Shown here piece after piece: positions 17,280-26,443 of a stretch of 64,000 bases of DNA. The stretch is from Flammeovirga pacifica (GTDB lineage Bacteria; Bacteroidota; Bacteroidia; Cytophagales; Flammeovirgaceae). The notes below the pieces were generated by a model. The model was not told the DNA's origin. It worked only from the letters and a program-made list of their open reading frames with translations, and made no database searches. Each line of letters opens with the position of its first letter. The first letter of the stretch is position 1. A program made the position numbers and the translations under genes. The DNA lies in the NCBI RefSeq assembly GCF_000807855.2, contig NZ_JRYR02000001.1, positions 2,841,285 to 2,905,284 on the forward strand, given 5' to 3'.

Positions 17280-19045
17280 TTAATCCCCTCTACTTCTTTG
17301 TATTGCATTTGATAAAGTTTAGCATAAAAGCCTTCTTTTTGAAGTAATTCGTCGTGAGAACCAGCTTCTTTTATTTCACCTTTATCTAAAACAATGATGT
17401 TGTCTGCATTTCTAATAGTGGCTAATCTATGAGCAATAGCAATGCTCGTTCGTCCTTTCATCATCGAATTAATTGCACCTTGTATTAGTGCTTCTGTCTC
17501 TGAATCTACAGAAGAAGTGGCTTCATCTAGAATGATAATTTCAGGATCATAGACCATTGTTCTTACAAATGAAAGTAACTGCCTTTGACCTACACTTAAT
17601 GTAGCCCCTCTTTCCATTACTTTATAATCTAATTTACCTGGTAACTTTTCTATAAACGATTTTGCTCCAATTAACTCGGCTGCATTCATAATCTGCTCGT
17701 CAGTGATTGATTTATCACCTAAAGTAACATTATCTCGTATGGATGAAGAGAAAAGAAACACATCCTGAAGTACAACACCTACATGCTTTCTTAAATTATG
17801 TAGATCATAGTCTTTCACATCTCTATTATTCACATAAATGTTCCCTTTGTTGATTTCGTAAAATCTTGAGATCAAATTAATGATAGATGATTTCCCTGCA
17901 CCTGTTGCCCCTACTAAAGCCACCGTCTCTCCATGGTTTACTTTAAAATTGATGTTCTTAAGAACATAATCGTCTTCTTTATAAGCAAACCAAACATCTT
18001 TAAATTCTACATCACCCTTAATCGAATCAGTGGTATATGTTCCATCATTACTGATGAAATCTTTATCATCTAATAATTTAAGAATCCTATCAGAAGAAAC
18101 AATTCCCATTTGAAGCGTATTGAATCTATCGGCAATCATTCGAATAGGTCTGAAGAATAAGTTGATATACATAATGAAAGCGATCAACGTACCTAAAGTA
18201 GCATAGCCGTCTAAAACACTGTGTGCTCCCCACCATACTAAAAGACCTGTTCCTGAAGCAGCAATTACTTCAGCAACCGGGTAATAAATAGAATAATAAA
18301 GTACCGTACTGATATTTGCATTTCTATGCTCTTTGTTGATCTTTTGGAATTCATCTTGTTCTCTTTTTTCTGCAGAGAAAAGTTGCACCACATTCATCCC
18401 TGTAATGTGTTCCTGAACAAAGGTATTTAGGTTAGAAACTGCATTTCTAACATCGTTAAAGGCTACTTTTATTTTTTCTTTGAAAACGTAAGTTGAGAAT
18501 AAAAGTAATGGCAATACAGATAAACTTATTAACGTTAAGCGCCAATCTGTATACAACATGACCAAAAGAATGAAAATTAATTGAAGTATATCTCCCAACA
18601 TAGCTGCTACGCCATTGGCAAATACCTCTGAAAGTGTTTCAATATCTGATACTGCGCGTGTTACCAAACGTCCTATTGGAGTATTATCGTAAAACTTAAG
18701 TTTTAACTTAAGAATATGTTCATATAACTGTACTCGCATATCTTTTACGATATGTTGACCTAACCAACCTGACAAATAAGTATGACAGAATTGCACCAAA
18801 GCTTGTAATAATTGAACTGCAATAAGTATCACAATCATTTTGTTTAAGCCTGGCATATCATTTTCGACAATAAAATTATCGATGGTATACTGAATGAGGT
18901 AGGGTCTAGAGGGAGCTAATACACCTAATGAAATGGTTAGAAACACTAGAAAAACAAAGGCTTTCATGTGAGGTCTAACAAAAATCATCATTCTTGATAG
19001 GACTTCTCTATCAAATATTTGCCCCGAATTTTTTTCTTTATCCAC
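17276..19045 (-). CDS. ABC transporter, fused permease and ATPase (exporter type)
   Basis: A 589-residue half-transporter: an N-terminal membrane domain with six helices (about 25-320), then an ATPase domain. Walker A GATGAGKSS lies near residue 378, the signature LSVGQRQ near 480, Walker B IIILDEATSSVD near 501 and the H-loop in AIAHRLAT. It would work as a homodimer or with a partner half-transporter. The architecture is MsbA/multidrug exporter-like; lipid or drug export is the family role and the substrate is unknown. It is divergent from leucine dehydrogenase. Confidence 0.93.
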   Translation of the reverse strand: MDKEKNSGQIFDREVLSRMMIFVRPHMKAFVFLVFLTISLGVLAPSRPYLIQYTIDNFIVENDMPGLNKMIVILIAVQLLQALVQFCHTYLSGWLGQHIVKDMRVQLYEHILKLKLKFYDNTPIGRLVTRAVSDIETLSEVFANGVAAMLGDILQLIFILLVMLYTDWRLTLISLSVLPLLLFSTYVFKEKIKVAFNDVRNAVSNLNTFVQEHITGMNVVQLFSAEKREQDEFQKINKEHRNANISTVLYYSIYYPVAEVIAASGTGLLVWWGAHSVLDGYATLGTLIAFIMYINLFFRPIRMIADRFNTLQMGIVSSDRILKLLDDKDFISNDGTYTTDSIKGDVEFKDVWFAYKEDDYVLKNINFKVNHGETVALVGATGAGKSSIINLISRFYEINKGNIYVNNRDVKDYDLHNLRKHVGVVLQDVFLFSSSIRDNVTLGDKSITDEQIMNAAELIGAKSFIEKLPGKLDYKVMERGATLSVGQRQLLSFVRTMVYDPEIIILDEATSSVDSETEALIQGAINSMMKGRTSIAIAHRLATIRNADNIIVLDKGEIKEAGSHDELLQKEGFYAKLYQMQYKEVEGIN

Positions 19046-19143
19046 TGATTAATGAGTTAAGGATGAAATTTTGCCTTATCAATTTATCTTCACCTATTTT
19101 GGGTGAAATGAGTCATCACCTTAGGTAGGTATAAAACCAATCC

Positions 19144-19151
19144 CAAAGTTA
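19144..19151 (-). promoter_or_regulatory. Candidate -7 box of the ABC exporter gene
   Basis: On the minus strand TAACTTTG exactly matches TAnnTTTG, 98 bases upstream of the start codon. The -33 element is not clear. Confidence 0.4.
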
Positions 19152-19390
19152 TGAATAATATCAGCAAAAACTTTCGATATCACACTTAAGAAGTTTAAAA
19201 ATATACCTATTGTTTAAATTTTATAGAATGATCTACTTGAAATCATATCAATAAATAATTTTATAACATTCTATTCACAAAAAAGTCTTATTAGAAATCG
19301 TAATTAAAATCATTTTTTGAAAAAAAAATTGATTTTATCATTTTCAGAATATAATTCTGAATTATTCATATAATACCCCTATAAATATTT

Positions 19391-19446
19391 GTAATAATTT
19401 AAAATTATCGACCAATAGATATAATATTTGGTAATAATTTAAAATT
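19391..19446 (+). repeat. 16-bp direct repeat pair upstream of leucine dehydrogenase
   Basis: GTAATAATTTAAAATT occurs exactly at 19391-19406 and 19431-19446, 40 bases apart (close to four helical turns). Each copy is preceded by ATATTT. The pair ends about 100 bases before the dehydrogenase ATG, a position suited to a regulator-binding site. Confidence 0.55.
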
Positions 19447-19547
19447 TAAGCACTTACACGTCCTATTGCAATACAAGTTAGAAAATGTAACTTGCCAACA
19501 TCAATCATAAAGTATTAGCAATAAACATATACAATACATTAATATAA

Positions 19548-20621
19548 ATGGAAGATATCTCAGTTTTTGAAGAAGTCTCTTCTATGGGACACGAGCAAGT
19601 AGTTTACTGCCACGAAAAATCAACAGGATTAAAAGCCATTATCGCTATTCATAATACTGTTTTAGGACCTGCTTTAGGAGGCACTAGAATGTGGATGTAC
19701 GAAAATGAGGCGCAGGCAACTTATGACGCACTTCGTCTCTCAAGAGGTATGACCTTTAAAAACTCTATCGCCGGTTTAAATCTTGGCGGTGGAAAAGCAG
19801 TAATTATCGGAGATGCAAGAAAGCACAAGTCTGAAGGCATGTTAAGAGCTTATGGACGTTTCTTGAAAAACCTAAATGGAAAATATATTACTGCAGAAGA
19901 CGTTGGAATGAATGCTTCTGATATGGAACATATTGCTGCAGAAACTTCACATGTAAGTGGTATGCCAGAAACGAGAGGTGGTTTGGGAGATCCATCACCT
20001 TTTACAGCCTACACAACTTATATGGGTATGAAAGCTGCTGCAAAGAAGCAATTCGGGTCGGATAGTTTAGAAGGTAAAAAAGTATCTATACAGGGTGCAG
20101 GTCACGTAGGAGAATACATCATTCAACATTTGAAAAAAGAAGGATGTGAAATTTACGTATCTGATTACTATGAAGATAGAGTAAAAGATGTTGTAAATAA
20201 ATATGGTATTAAAGGAGTTGGTTTAGACGAAATCTACGATTTAGATGTAGACATCTATTCACCTTGTGCGTTAGGTGCAACGGTAAATGATGAGACTTTA
20301 TCTAAATTAAAATGTTCTATCATTGCTGGTTGTGCTAACAATCAATTAGCTGATGAAAAAGTACATGGCGATTTGGCTAAATCTAAAGGCATCCTTTATG
20401 CTCCAGACTTTTTGATTAACTCAGGTGGGGTAATCAATGTATATGCTGAAGTGATTAAAACAACAAAAGATTGGTCTTGGAATAAATGCGAATTTGTTTA
20501 CGACCAAACATTAAAAGTTTTTGATCAATCTCAAGCCACAGGCAAAAATGCTCAAGAAGTTGCCATTGATATCGCGCAGCAGCGTATCAATGAAGTTGCC
20601 GCTATAAAAAGCACATACTAA
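19548..20621 (+). CDS. Leucine dehydrogenase-type amino acid dehydrogenase
   Basis: A 357-residue Glu/Leu/Phe/Val dehydrogenase family enzyme that reversibly deaminates a branched-chain amino acid with NAD+. The catalytic lysine is K83 in GLNLGGGKAVI, with a second substrate-binding lysine at K71. The NAD site has GAGHVGEY. The length and overall pattern fit leucine dehydrogenase best, but valine or phenylalanine specificity cannot be excluded. It is monocistronic, preceded by direct repeats and followed by a strong hairpin at 20652-20677. Confidence 0.93.
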   Translation: MEDISVFEEVSSMGHEQVVYCHEKSTGLKAIIAIHNTVLGPALGGTRMWMYENEAQATYDALRLSRGMTFKNSIAGLNLGGGKAVIIGDARKHKSEGMLRAYGRFLKNLNGKYITAEDVGMNASDMEHIAAETSHVSGMPETRGGLGDPSPFTAYTTYMGMKAAAKKQFGSDSLEGKKVSIQGAGHVGEYIIQHLKKEGCEIYVSDYYEDRVKDVVNKYGIKGVGLDEIYDLDVDIYSPCALGATVNDETLSKLKCSIIAGCANNQLADEKVHGDLAKSKGILYAPDFLINSGGVINVYAEVIKTTKDWSWNKCEFVYDQTLKVFDQSQATGKNAQEVAIDIAQQRINEVAAIKSTY

Positions 20622-20651
20622 CATACCAATTCAGGTAAACATATATACAAA

Positions 20652-20677
20652 AAGGGCAACTCTATTGAGTTGCCCTT
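20652..20677. terminator. Bidirectional terminator between leucine dehydrogenase and YHS gene
   Basis: AAGGGCAACTC and GAGTTGCCCTT form an 11-base perfect stem with a TATT loop, flanked by A and T tracts. The two genes converge on it. Confidence 0.85.
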
Positions 20678-20682
20678 ATTTT

Positions 20683-21150
20683 TTATTCTATTAATAATTT
20701 CTTCCAATTTCTATCAGCTGCTTCCTCCAGTCTATCTGCTCCTTCTTTGTTCCAATCTTCTAGAGTATTGGTAAAAAACTTATTGTAGTAAAGCATTAAT
20801 CGACCATTCTGGATCTTATAAGTTTCATAATTTACCTCTACTTTTTCTCCTTTCGCTCCCATCGCGTAAGCACACCAACCTCCATAAGCTGGTATGTACT
20901 TATCAGGATTTTCTTTAAACGTTTCTCTATTTTTATGGGATGCAAAATAATAATGCACACCTTTGTGTATAACTGATATATGTTTGTCTCCTTCTTCGGG
21001 AGAATCTAAAAAGTAACTCACAGGATCATATCCGCCAATAGCGATTTCTCCCTTTTCTAAATTCATATCACTAGGTAATTGTGAATAACTTAAGGTTGAC
21101 CAACATAATATTGTGAATAAACAGAGTAAAAATTTAGTTAGTTTCATCAT
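20683..21150 (-). CDS. Secreted YHS-domain protein
   Basis: A 155-residue protein with a signal peptide (about residues 1-23, ending LSYS). The mature part carries a YHS-type domain: AIGGYDPVSYFL, then HKGVHYYFASHKNRETFKENPDKY and PAYGGWCAYAMG. YHS domains are associated with metal-containing proteins; a metal-binding periplasmic role is inference. It converges on leucine dehydrogenase and shares its terminator. No operon partner is evident. Confidence 0.85.
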   Translation of the reverse strand: MMKLTKFLLCLFTILCWSTLSYSQLPSDMNLEKGEIAIGGYDPVSYFLDSPEEGDKHISVIHKGVHYYFASHKNRETFKENPDKYIPAYGGWCAYAMGAKGEKVEVNYETYKIQNGRLMLYYNKFFTNTLEDWNKEGADRLEEAADRNWKKLLIE

Positions 21151-21394
21151 TTTCTAATTTTTTGAGTATTTAATGTGAATAAGTTTCTGGTTATTAGTTA
21201 TACTGTTATTCATATTAAAAAGTTACTCTATTGTAATTCTCTAGTTTGTACTGATACAATAATTCAACTTTCATCCCTCTTCCCATTTATTAAATGCATT
21301 AAAAAATCAAACGTATGTTAACTTAACCAACCCACCAAAAAGAAACATCGTTACCAAATATATATCTTTTAATAATCATTCGAATAAATCTATC

Positions 21395-21517
21395 ATGAAA
21401 AAATTAATTATCGGTGTCGTTTTTCTAATTGTTATCGTAAGTGTAAACAATTTTCTAATCAGTAAAAGTGAAGTGGTTAAGCCATACAGACCTTTTAAAA
21501 TAGAAAAAAGTAAATAA
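21395..21517 (+). CDS. Small single-pass membrane peptide (40 residues)
   Basis: ATG at 21395 to TAA at 21517 encodes 40 residues: a basic start (MKK), a hydrophobic helix (LIIGVVFLIVIVSV) and a polar tail ending EKSK. A TATCTTTT box (one mismatch to TAnnTTTG) lies 25-32 bases upstream, and a strong hairpin follows at 21576-21622. These flanking signals make it a better candidate than a chance frame. Function unknown; it could instead be a leader peptide or lie within a small RNA. Confidence 0.5.
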   Translation: MKKLIIGVVFLIVIVSVNNFLISKSEVVKPYRPFKIEKSK

Positions 21518-21575
21518 TCATCAGAGTTTAGTAAAATCTATTTTCATCGAACTCTGGTGAATAATTTAATGATAT

Positions 21576-21622
21576 AAAAAGCCCCTAAAAATGGATATAT
21601 TTCAATTTTGGGGGCTTTTTTT
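21576..21622. terminator. Bidirectional terminator at the end of the polysaccharide utilisation locus
   Basis: AAAAAGCCCCTAAAAAT pairs with ATTTTGGGGGCTTTTT (one G-U type pair) around an 11-base loop. It lies between the small plus-strand ORF and the final GH30 gene on the minus strand, 27 bases after the latter's stop. Confidence 0.8.
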
Positions 21623-21648
21623 ATATCAATATGATGAATCAATTATAT

Positions 21649-23124
21649 TTATTTTATACCGAATACAAGAGTTTGAATACCTCTAGCAGGAATATTTAAT
21701 TTTGTCATTTGACCTTTCAAATACACAGTATAATCATGAGCATCATCTGAAGTGTTTAACACTACAGTAACCAATCTACCATCTGTGTTGATAAATGATG
21801 TTGCTTCAATAAAATCATAACTAACTGCTGTACTCACTCTTACAGCCTCAGGTCTAATAAATTTAGAAAAGTGACCGATGTAATAATAAGATGGAGTATA
21901 AATCAACTCATTCGTTGACAAGTCTGCATGTATTGGAGAAAAACAAAAGTTACCCACATGATTAGGTCCTCCATTTTGATCTAATAGAATATTCCAATCG
22001 GTCCAACCAACAGTACCTCTATTAAAATCATTTACCATAGACTTACCATAACGTTCTGCATTGGGCCAATATTGATACTTTTTTGCATCAAATTTTTCAT
22101 TACACCCTTCCGTAAATAGTAAATTTTTAGATGGAAAATTTTCTTTTACTTTAGACAGATTGTCAAACATTGGCTCACTTCCTGTCCAGTTCTCATACCA
22201 ATGAAACCCGATACCCCATGCATATTTTGCAGCTTCTGGATCACCAAAAATGGTATTTGCTCTATTTACTATTAGATCTCTATTGTGATCCCAAACCACT
22301 ATATTCTTATCAGACAAACCTTGTTTTTCAAAAGTTGGCCCAAGATAATTTTTCAAGAAATCTCTTTCCTCTTCTGCAGTATACACACAAGATTCCCAAG
22401 TTTGTACTGCCATAGGTTCGTTTTGGATGGTTACACCCCAAACAGCTACACCTTCGGCTTCATATGCTTCAATAAATTTTACATAATAATTTGCCCAAGA
22501 TTGATAAAACTCAGGTTGTAATTTACCACCTTTCAACATATCTTTTTTACCTTTCATGAAGGCAGGAGGAGACCAAGGAGAGGCATAAAACTGTAATGAT
22601 TTATCAGCTTTTTTAATAGCACTTTTAATCATTGGTAGCTTCCACTTTCTATCATGATCAATATTAAATGTAGCCAACTCTTTATCACCTTCATCGATAT
22701 AAGTATAGCTTTCTGAACCAAAATCACTACTATGGATTGATGTTCTTAAAAGTGTGTAATCTATCCCGTCTTCACCATAATAAGCATTCAATAATTCCTC
22801 TTGCTTATCTTTTGATAATTTATAAAACACTTCAGAAGAGGCATCCGTAATAGCACCGCCTATACCTAGTAATCTTTGATATTGTTTATCAGGATTAATA
22901 AATAAAGACACATTTCCTTCTGTAGGTTGTTTACTATTACTCAAACTATAATTACCTGTATTAGATAAACGTAACTCAGTATCTTTGGCCGTAGTAAACA
23001 CGGATACAGAATTAGGAACTGCCATCTCCTGTTTATTTTCTTTTACAGAAGTTAATTGCTGACTAGGTGTACAACCCATCATGAAGCTTGTGGCTAGTAA
23101 TGTATTTATAAGTATTTTTTTCAT
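21649..23124 (-). CDS. Glycoside hydrolase family 30, surface or periplasmic lipoprotein
   Basis: A 491-residue GH30 enzyme with a lipoprotein signal (lipobox in FMMGC, Cys near 18). The TIM barrel has the acid/base Glu in VTIQNEP (near residue 235) and the nucleophile Glu in LLFTEGC (near 337), followed by the GH30 beta-side domain. The pattern resembles the glucosylceramidase-like subfamily (SPWSPPAFMK, GHFSKFIRP). Likely action is exo- or endo-hydrolysis of beta-linked glucan; exact linkage is inferred from the locus. Its ATG directly abuts the TAA of the upstream GH30 gene, so the two are translationally linked. Confidence 0.9.
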   Translation of the reverse strand: MKKILINTLLATSFMMGCTPSQQLTSVKENKQEMAVPNSVSVFTTAKDTELRLSNTGNYSLSNSKQPTEGNVSLFINPDKQYQRLLGIGGAITDASSEVFYKLSKDKQEELLNAYYGEDGIDYTLLRTSIHSSDFGSESYTYIDEGDKELATFNIDHDRKWKLPMIKSAIKKADKSLQFYASPWSPPAFMKGKKDMLKGGKLQPEFYQSWANYYVKFIEAYEAEGVAVWGVTIQNEPMAVQTWESCVYTAEEERDFLKNYLGPTFEKQGLSDKNIVVWDHNRDLIVNRANTIFGDPEAAKYAWGIGFHWYENWTGSEPMFDNLSKVKENFPSKNLLFTEGCNEKFDAKKYQYWPNAERYGKSMVNDFNRGTVGWTDWNILLDQNGGPNHVGNFCFSPIHADLSTNELIYTPSYYYIGHFSKFIRPEAVRVSTAVSYDFIEATSFINTDGRLVTVVLNTSDDAHDYTVYLKGQMTKLNIPARGIQTLVFGIK

Positions 23125-24597
23125 TTAACTCATTGGTTTAGTGTGAATAATAGTTGCGACAGCATTACCTGGTAAAGATACTGTATAACTCTCTTCGGTA
23201 TTTTTAAAGTTTAGATTAACTTTTGTTCCGGTCTCTGCATTATTCATAATAAGTGTCACAATCTTTCCCTCAGGTGTTAGGAAAGCTACATTGGGTAAAT
23301 TTCCTAATTGATTTGTTTTTATTCTTACTGATCCTACTGGTACATATTTAGAAGCATGACCTATAATATAATAAGCTACATTTCTGTTAACATCATCAGC
23401 ATCAACCGTTAAACCACCTAAACATCTTGTGCACCCTCCTGGCGTTCTAGGCGTCAAAGAACTATTGGATGTTAAATTCCATTCCATCACTCCTTTGGCC
23501 CAATTTCTTGTCGAACCAATAATAATATTCTCAAAATGCCACATCAAAGTGTTTCCAAAATCACCATCTTCAGAATCAACCCATTGTTCTGTAAAATAGA
23601 TGTCTTTTGATACGTCAGCAGCTTTTACTTGAGACAATGCAGAGATATCACCTCCATAAAGGTGAAAAGCACTTCCTGAAATAAATTCGTTGGCTGCAGA
23701 TTGAATAATTTCAATGGGGTATTCAGGTTTATCTGCATTATGATCGTAAGTGATAATTTTAGTGGTAATACCTGCTGCTTTTAACTTAGGTCCTAATTGT
23801 TGTGCAATGAAATCTGCCATTTCATTGGCATGCATCAACATACTTGGTTCGTTTCCAGGATGAAGAGGTTCGTTCTGAATCGTGATAGCATAAATATCAA
23901 TTCCTTCTTTTTGATATGCATCAATATATTTAATAAAATAATCAGCATAAGCTTCATAATATTTTACTAACAATTGACCTCCGATAGCACTATTATTCGA
24001 TTTCATCCATGTTGGGGGAGACCATGGAGTACTTAAGAATTTAATTGTAGGTTGAATGGCAATTATTTCTTTAAGTACAGGTACTAAATTTTTCATATCC
24101 TCTTGAATAGAAAAATTACTTAGAAGGTTGTCGTCACTTCCTTTAGTCATAGCATAAGAGAAAGCCTTTGCATCTAAATCAGATGCTGCAATACTTAATC
24201 TAAGGAAAGAAATACCTAATTGATTTTCATTACTATCTGTACCAAAAAGTTCTGTTAAAAGGGCTGTTCTTTTACTTTGAGACATCCCCATAAGATGTGC
24301 TGCACTACCTCCTGTTAAGGTAAAACCAAAACCATCCATTTCTTGGTATACTTGGTTTTGATCTATTCTTAACGTAGATATATTTTCTTCCGTACCTGAA
24401 GAAACAGCATCTTCAATTGTTTTTAATCCGACATTTTTTTGATTAGAAACATCGGATTTAGTAGTCACAACTACTGTAATATTTTCAGGGTTATCAGGTC
24501 CTACAACTGGAGGAGGAGGAGCTACTGCTTTATTTTCTTCGGTACAACTAGAACCAAGAATAAAAGCTGAGACTATAAAACTAAGAATCGTATTCAT
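23125..24597 (-). CDS. Glycoside hydrolase family 30 lipoprotein, second paralogue
   Basis: A GH30 enzyme diverged from its neighbour. The ATG at 24597 gives 490 residues and a clean lipoprotein signal (MNTILSFIVSAFILGSSC); an upstream ATG at 24612 would add five residues. Catalytic Glu residues are in ITIQNEP (near 240) and IYFTEQW (near 334). SPWSPPTWMKSN and GHASKYVPVGS are the family blocks. The form resembles GH30 endo-beta-1,6-glucanases of Bacteroidetes loci. It is fourth in the operon after SusC, SusD and SusE-like genes, 71 bases after the latter. Confidence 0.9.
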   Translation of the reverse strand: MNTILSFIVSAFILGSSCTEENKAVAPPPPVVGPDNPENITVVVTTKSDVSNQKNVGLKTIEDAVSSGTEENISTLRIDQNQVYQEMDGFGFTLTGGSAAHLMGMSQSKRTALLTELFGTDSNENQLGISFLRLSIAASDLDAKAFSYAMTKGSDDNLLSNFSIQEDMKNLVPVLKEIIAIQPTIKFLSTPWSPPTWMKSNNSAIGGQLLVKYYEAYADYFIKYIDAYQKEGIDIYAITIQNEPLHPGNEPSMLMHANEMADFIAQQLGPKLKAAGITTKIITYDHNADKPEYPIEIIQSAANEFISGSAFHLYGGDISALSQVKAADVSKDIYFTEQWVDSEDGDFGNTLMWHFENIIIGSTRNWAKGVMEWNLTSNSSLTPRTPGGCTRCLGGLTVDADDVNRNVAYYIIGHASKYVPVGSVRIKTNQLGNLPNVAFLTPEGKIVTLIMNNAETGTKVNLNFKNTEESYTVSLPGNAVATIIHTKPMS

Positions 24598-24668
24598 TTT
24601 AAACCTAACCATATTTCTTGAATTGATAACCCTACCCCTATAGAAATAGAGGTAGAGTTTTTATTAAA

Positions 24669-26426
24669 TTATTGTGTGATTGTATAGTTACCATGCACAA
24701 GGTTTGGTTGAAGAACTAACTCTACATTGTAAGTACCATCAACAGTAATGAATTTGAAGTTTTCAACGGTCTTCGTTTCATCTGTATCGACTTTTGCTTT
24801 GTTAGTTGTTGTACCAGCCATAGCAGTAATATCATCGGTAGATTCTGGTGCAGTGTAAGCACCAAATTCAAGGTCCCAAGGCGAAATAAATTTAGAATCA
24901 TTACCTGCTGTTAAGCTTGCTCCATTAATCACATAAGTGAATGGATGTTGATAAGTCATCGAAATTTCTTCTCTAGCATCCCAATCTGACCAATGGAACA
25001 TTTTAAGATTGTAGAATTGCCATTTTACTTGAGAATTATCAAAATCAACTGTTAATTGATACGCTTGATCTATTGCAATTGTAATATCAGATTCTCCTTC
25101 TACTAACTCTACATCACCCATTACATTGTCTCCAGAAGGTTGATCTGTTTGACCAATCGCTCCATTTAATGAGTAGTATGTTCCAAGACCATCCGCTTGA
25201 GAATTTAACTTAAACGTTTCTGAAGCTTGCAATGCTACATGTTGAGGAAGTGAGAATTTATTGCCGTCTTTTATCATTTCTACAGCATCTCCAACAGAAG
25301 GAATAAAGAACAATGTTTCTGGACCCACTGGTGGTACAATTGTCTTCTCTAATGTATAAGTATATGCTGTCGCTGATAAATCAACTGTAATTGTATATTC
25401 TCCAGTAGCATCTCCAAAGTACATATCTGCTACTTCAACACCTTGAGCGTCTTTGTCTTCTTCAAGAATCATGTTATTGGATGTACCATTGACATGCTTA
25501 AAGATATTCTCCCAAGTATTTGTTTTTCTTAATAAGAAATTACCTGTTTGTTTAAATTCACCTACTGTAGAGTATACTCCTAATCCTTGATAAGTAAATG
25601 CTAAACCTACCCAATCACCTGAATCCGATGGAGGTGCTCCGAATAATTCAATTTCAGAGAAATCTCTTAATTCATAAGTGCCATTATCAAAATCTACTTT
25701 TACACGGTAAACTTTTTCCTCATCAACGGTAATTTCACTACCGCACTTCATGATTTTCTCATCCGTCAAACCGTAATGAGCAGCATTTTCTGTATTGTTA
25801 TCCAAGAACAAGAAAGTACCTTCAACCGATAGTTTTGTATACACTTCAAATACATTAGAAGCTGATCCATCAGCAGTTGGCAAACGTTTAAATGGTATAG
25901 CATTCGCTCTATCATTTCCTGCTTCAGTTGCAGTACCTGTAATGAATAGCTGTGTTGGAACAACCTCATTTTTAAACCTTACTACAGATATTTCTACAAG
26001 GTCTTCCACTTGTCTTTCCATAGAAGATGCCACTACACCTACTTTAACATTCACTTCTGAACCTGCTGCAATACATTGTGCAGATAAAGCTTGATCTAGT
26101 TCTTGATAAGTGATACTTCCTGTTAAAGCTTTTCCATTATCATCAGATAAAACTTTTAATAATGGAGTCATCGTATCTGAAGCAGTATCTGAAACCACTA
26201 CTATTTGATAAGTGACATCATAACCTGCGGAATTAATTGCTGCTGTCCATTCAAAGTCAATTGTTTCTTCTGGAAACTCTTGAATCAAATCAATTTTATC
26301 TCCAGCTGAAGGTGCCATTAATGAAGGTGCGGATAAATCCCAATTTCCCTCAGGCTGCATATTTTCTTTTTCAGTACACCCTACCAAAAGGATCATACTT
26401 ACTAGAATTGATATAATTTTTTTCAT
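24669..26426 (-). CDS. SusE-like surface glycan-binding lipoprotein
   Basis: A 585-residue lipoprotein (lipobox LLVGC, Cys near 17). The N-terminal SusE-type Ig-like domain runs from LSAPSLMAPSAGDKIDL to FEWTAA...YDVTYQIVV. Several beta-rich repeats follow with similar endings (YRVKVDFDNGTYEL, YQLTVDFDNSQVKW, GTYNVELVL), which look like SusE/SusF-type starch- or glycan-binding modules. It is placed between SusD and the GH30 genes, the usual position of a surface glycan-binding protein. The glycan specificity is not readable. Confidence 0.85.
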   Translation of the reverse strand: MKKIISILVSMILLVGCTEKENMQPEGNWDLSAPSLMAPSAGDKIDLIQEFPEETIDFEWTAAINSAGYDVTYQIVVVSDTASDTMTPLLKVLSDDNGKALTGSITYQELDQALSAQCIAAGSEVNVKVGVVASSMERQVEDLVEISVVRFKNEVVPTQLFITGTATEAGNDRANAIPFKRLPTADGSASNVFEVYTKLSVEGTFLFLDNNTENAAHYGLTDEKIMKCGSEITVDEEKVYRVKVDFDNGTYELRDFSEIELFGAPPSDSGDWVGLAFTYQGLGVYSTVGEFKQTGNFLLRKTNTWENIFKHVNGTSNNMILEEDKDAQGVEVADMYFGDATGEYTITVDLSATAYTYTLEKTIVPPVGPETLFFIPSVGDAVEMIKDGNKFSLPQHVALQASETFKLNSQADGLGTYYSLNGAIGQTDQPSGDNVMGDVELVEGESDITIAIDQAYQLTVDFDNSQVKWQFYNLKMFHWSDWDAREEISMTYQHPFTYVINGASLTAGNDSKFISPWDLEFGAYTAPESTDDITAMAGTTTNKAKVDTDETKTVENFKFITVDGTYNVELVLQPNLVHGNYTITQ

Positions 26427-26443
26427 TGTTGCTGTCGTTAAGA

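Larger units (their letters stand above)
19046..19547. other. Divergent AT-rich intergenic region
   Basis: This 502-base region separates the ABC exporter (minus) from leucine dehydrogenase (plus). It has no credible ORF. It contains the exporter's -7 box and a pair of direct repeats closer to the dehydrogenase, both listed separately. The rest is A/T-rich sequence without clear structure. Confidence 0.6.

Noticed and set aside
19391-19446. Repeat pair as a CRISPR or phage attachment site
   Set aside because: There are only two short copies, no cas genes and no integrase or mobile genes adjoining.
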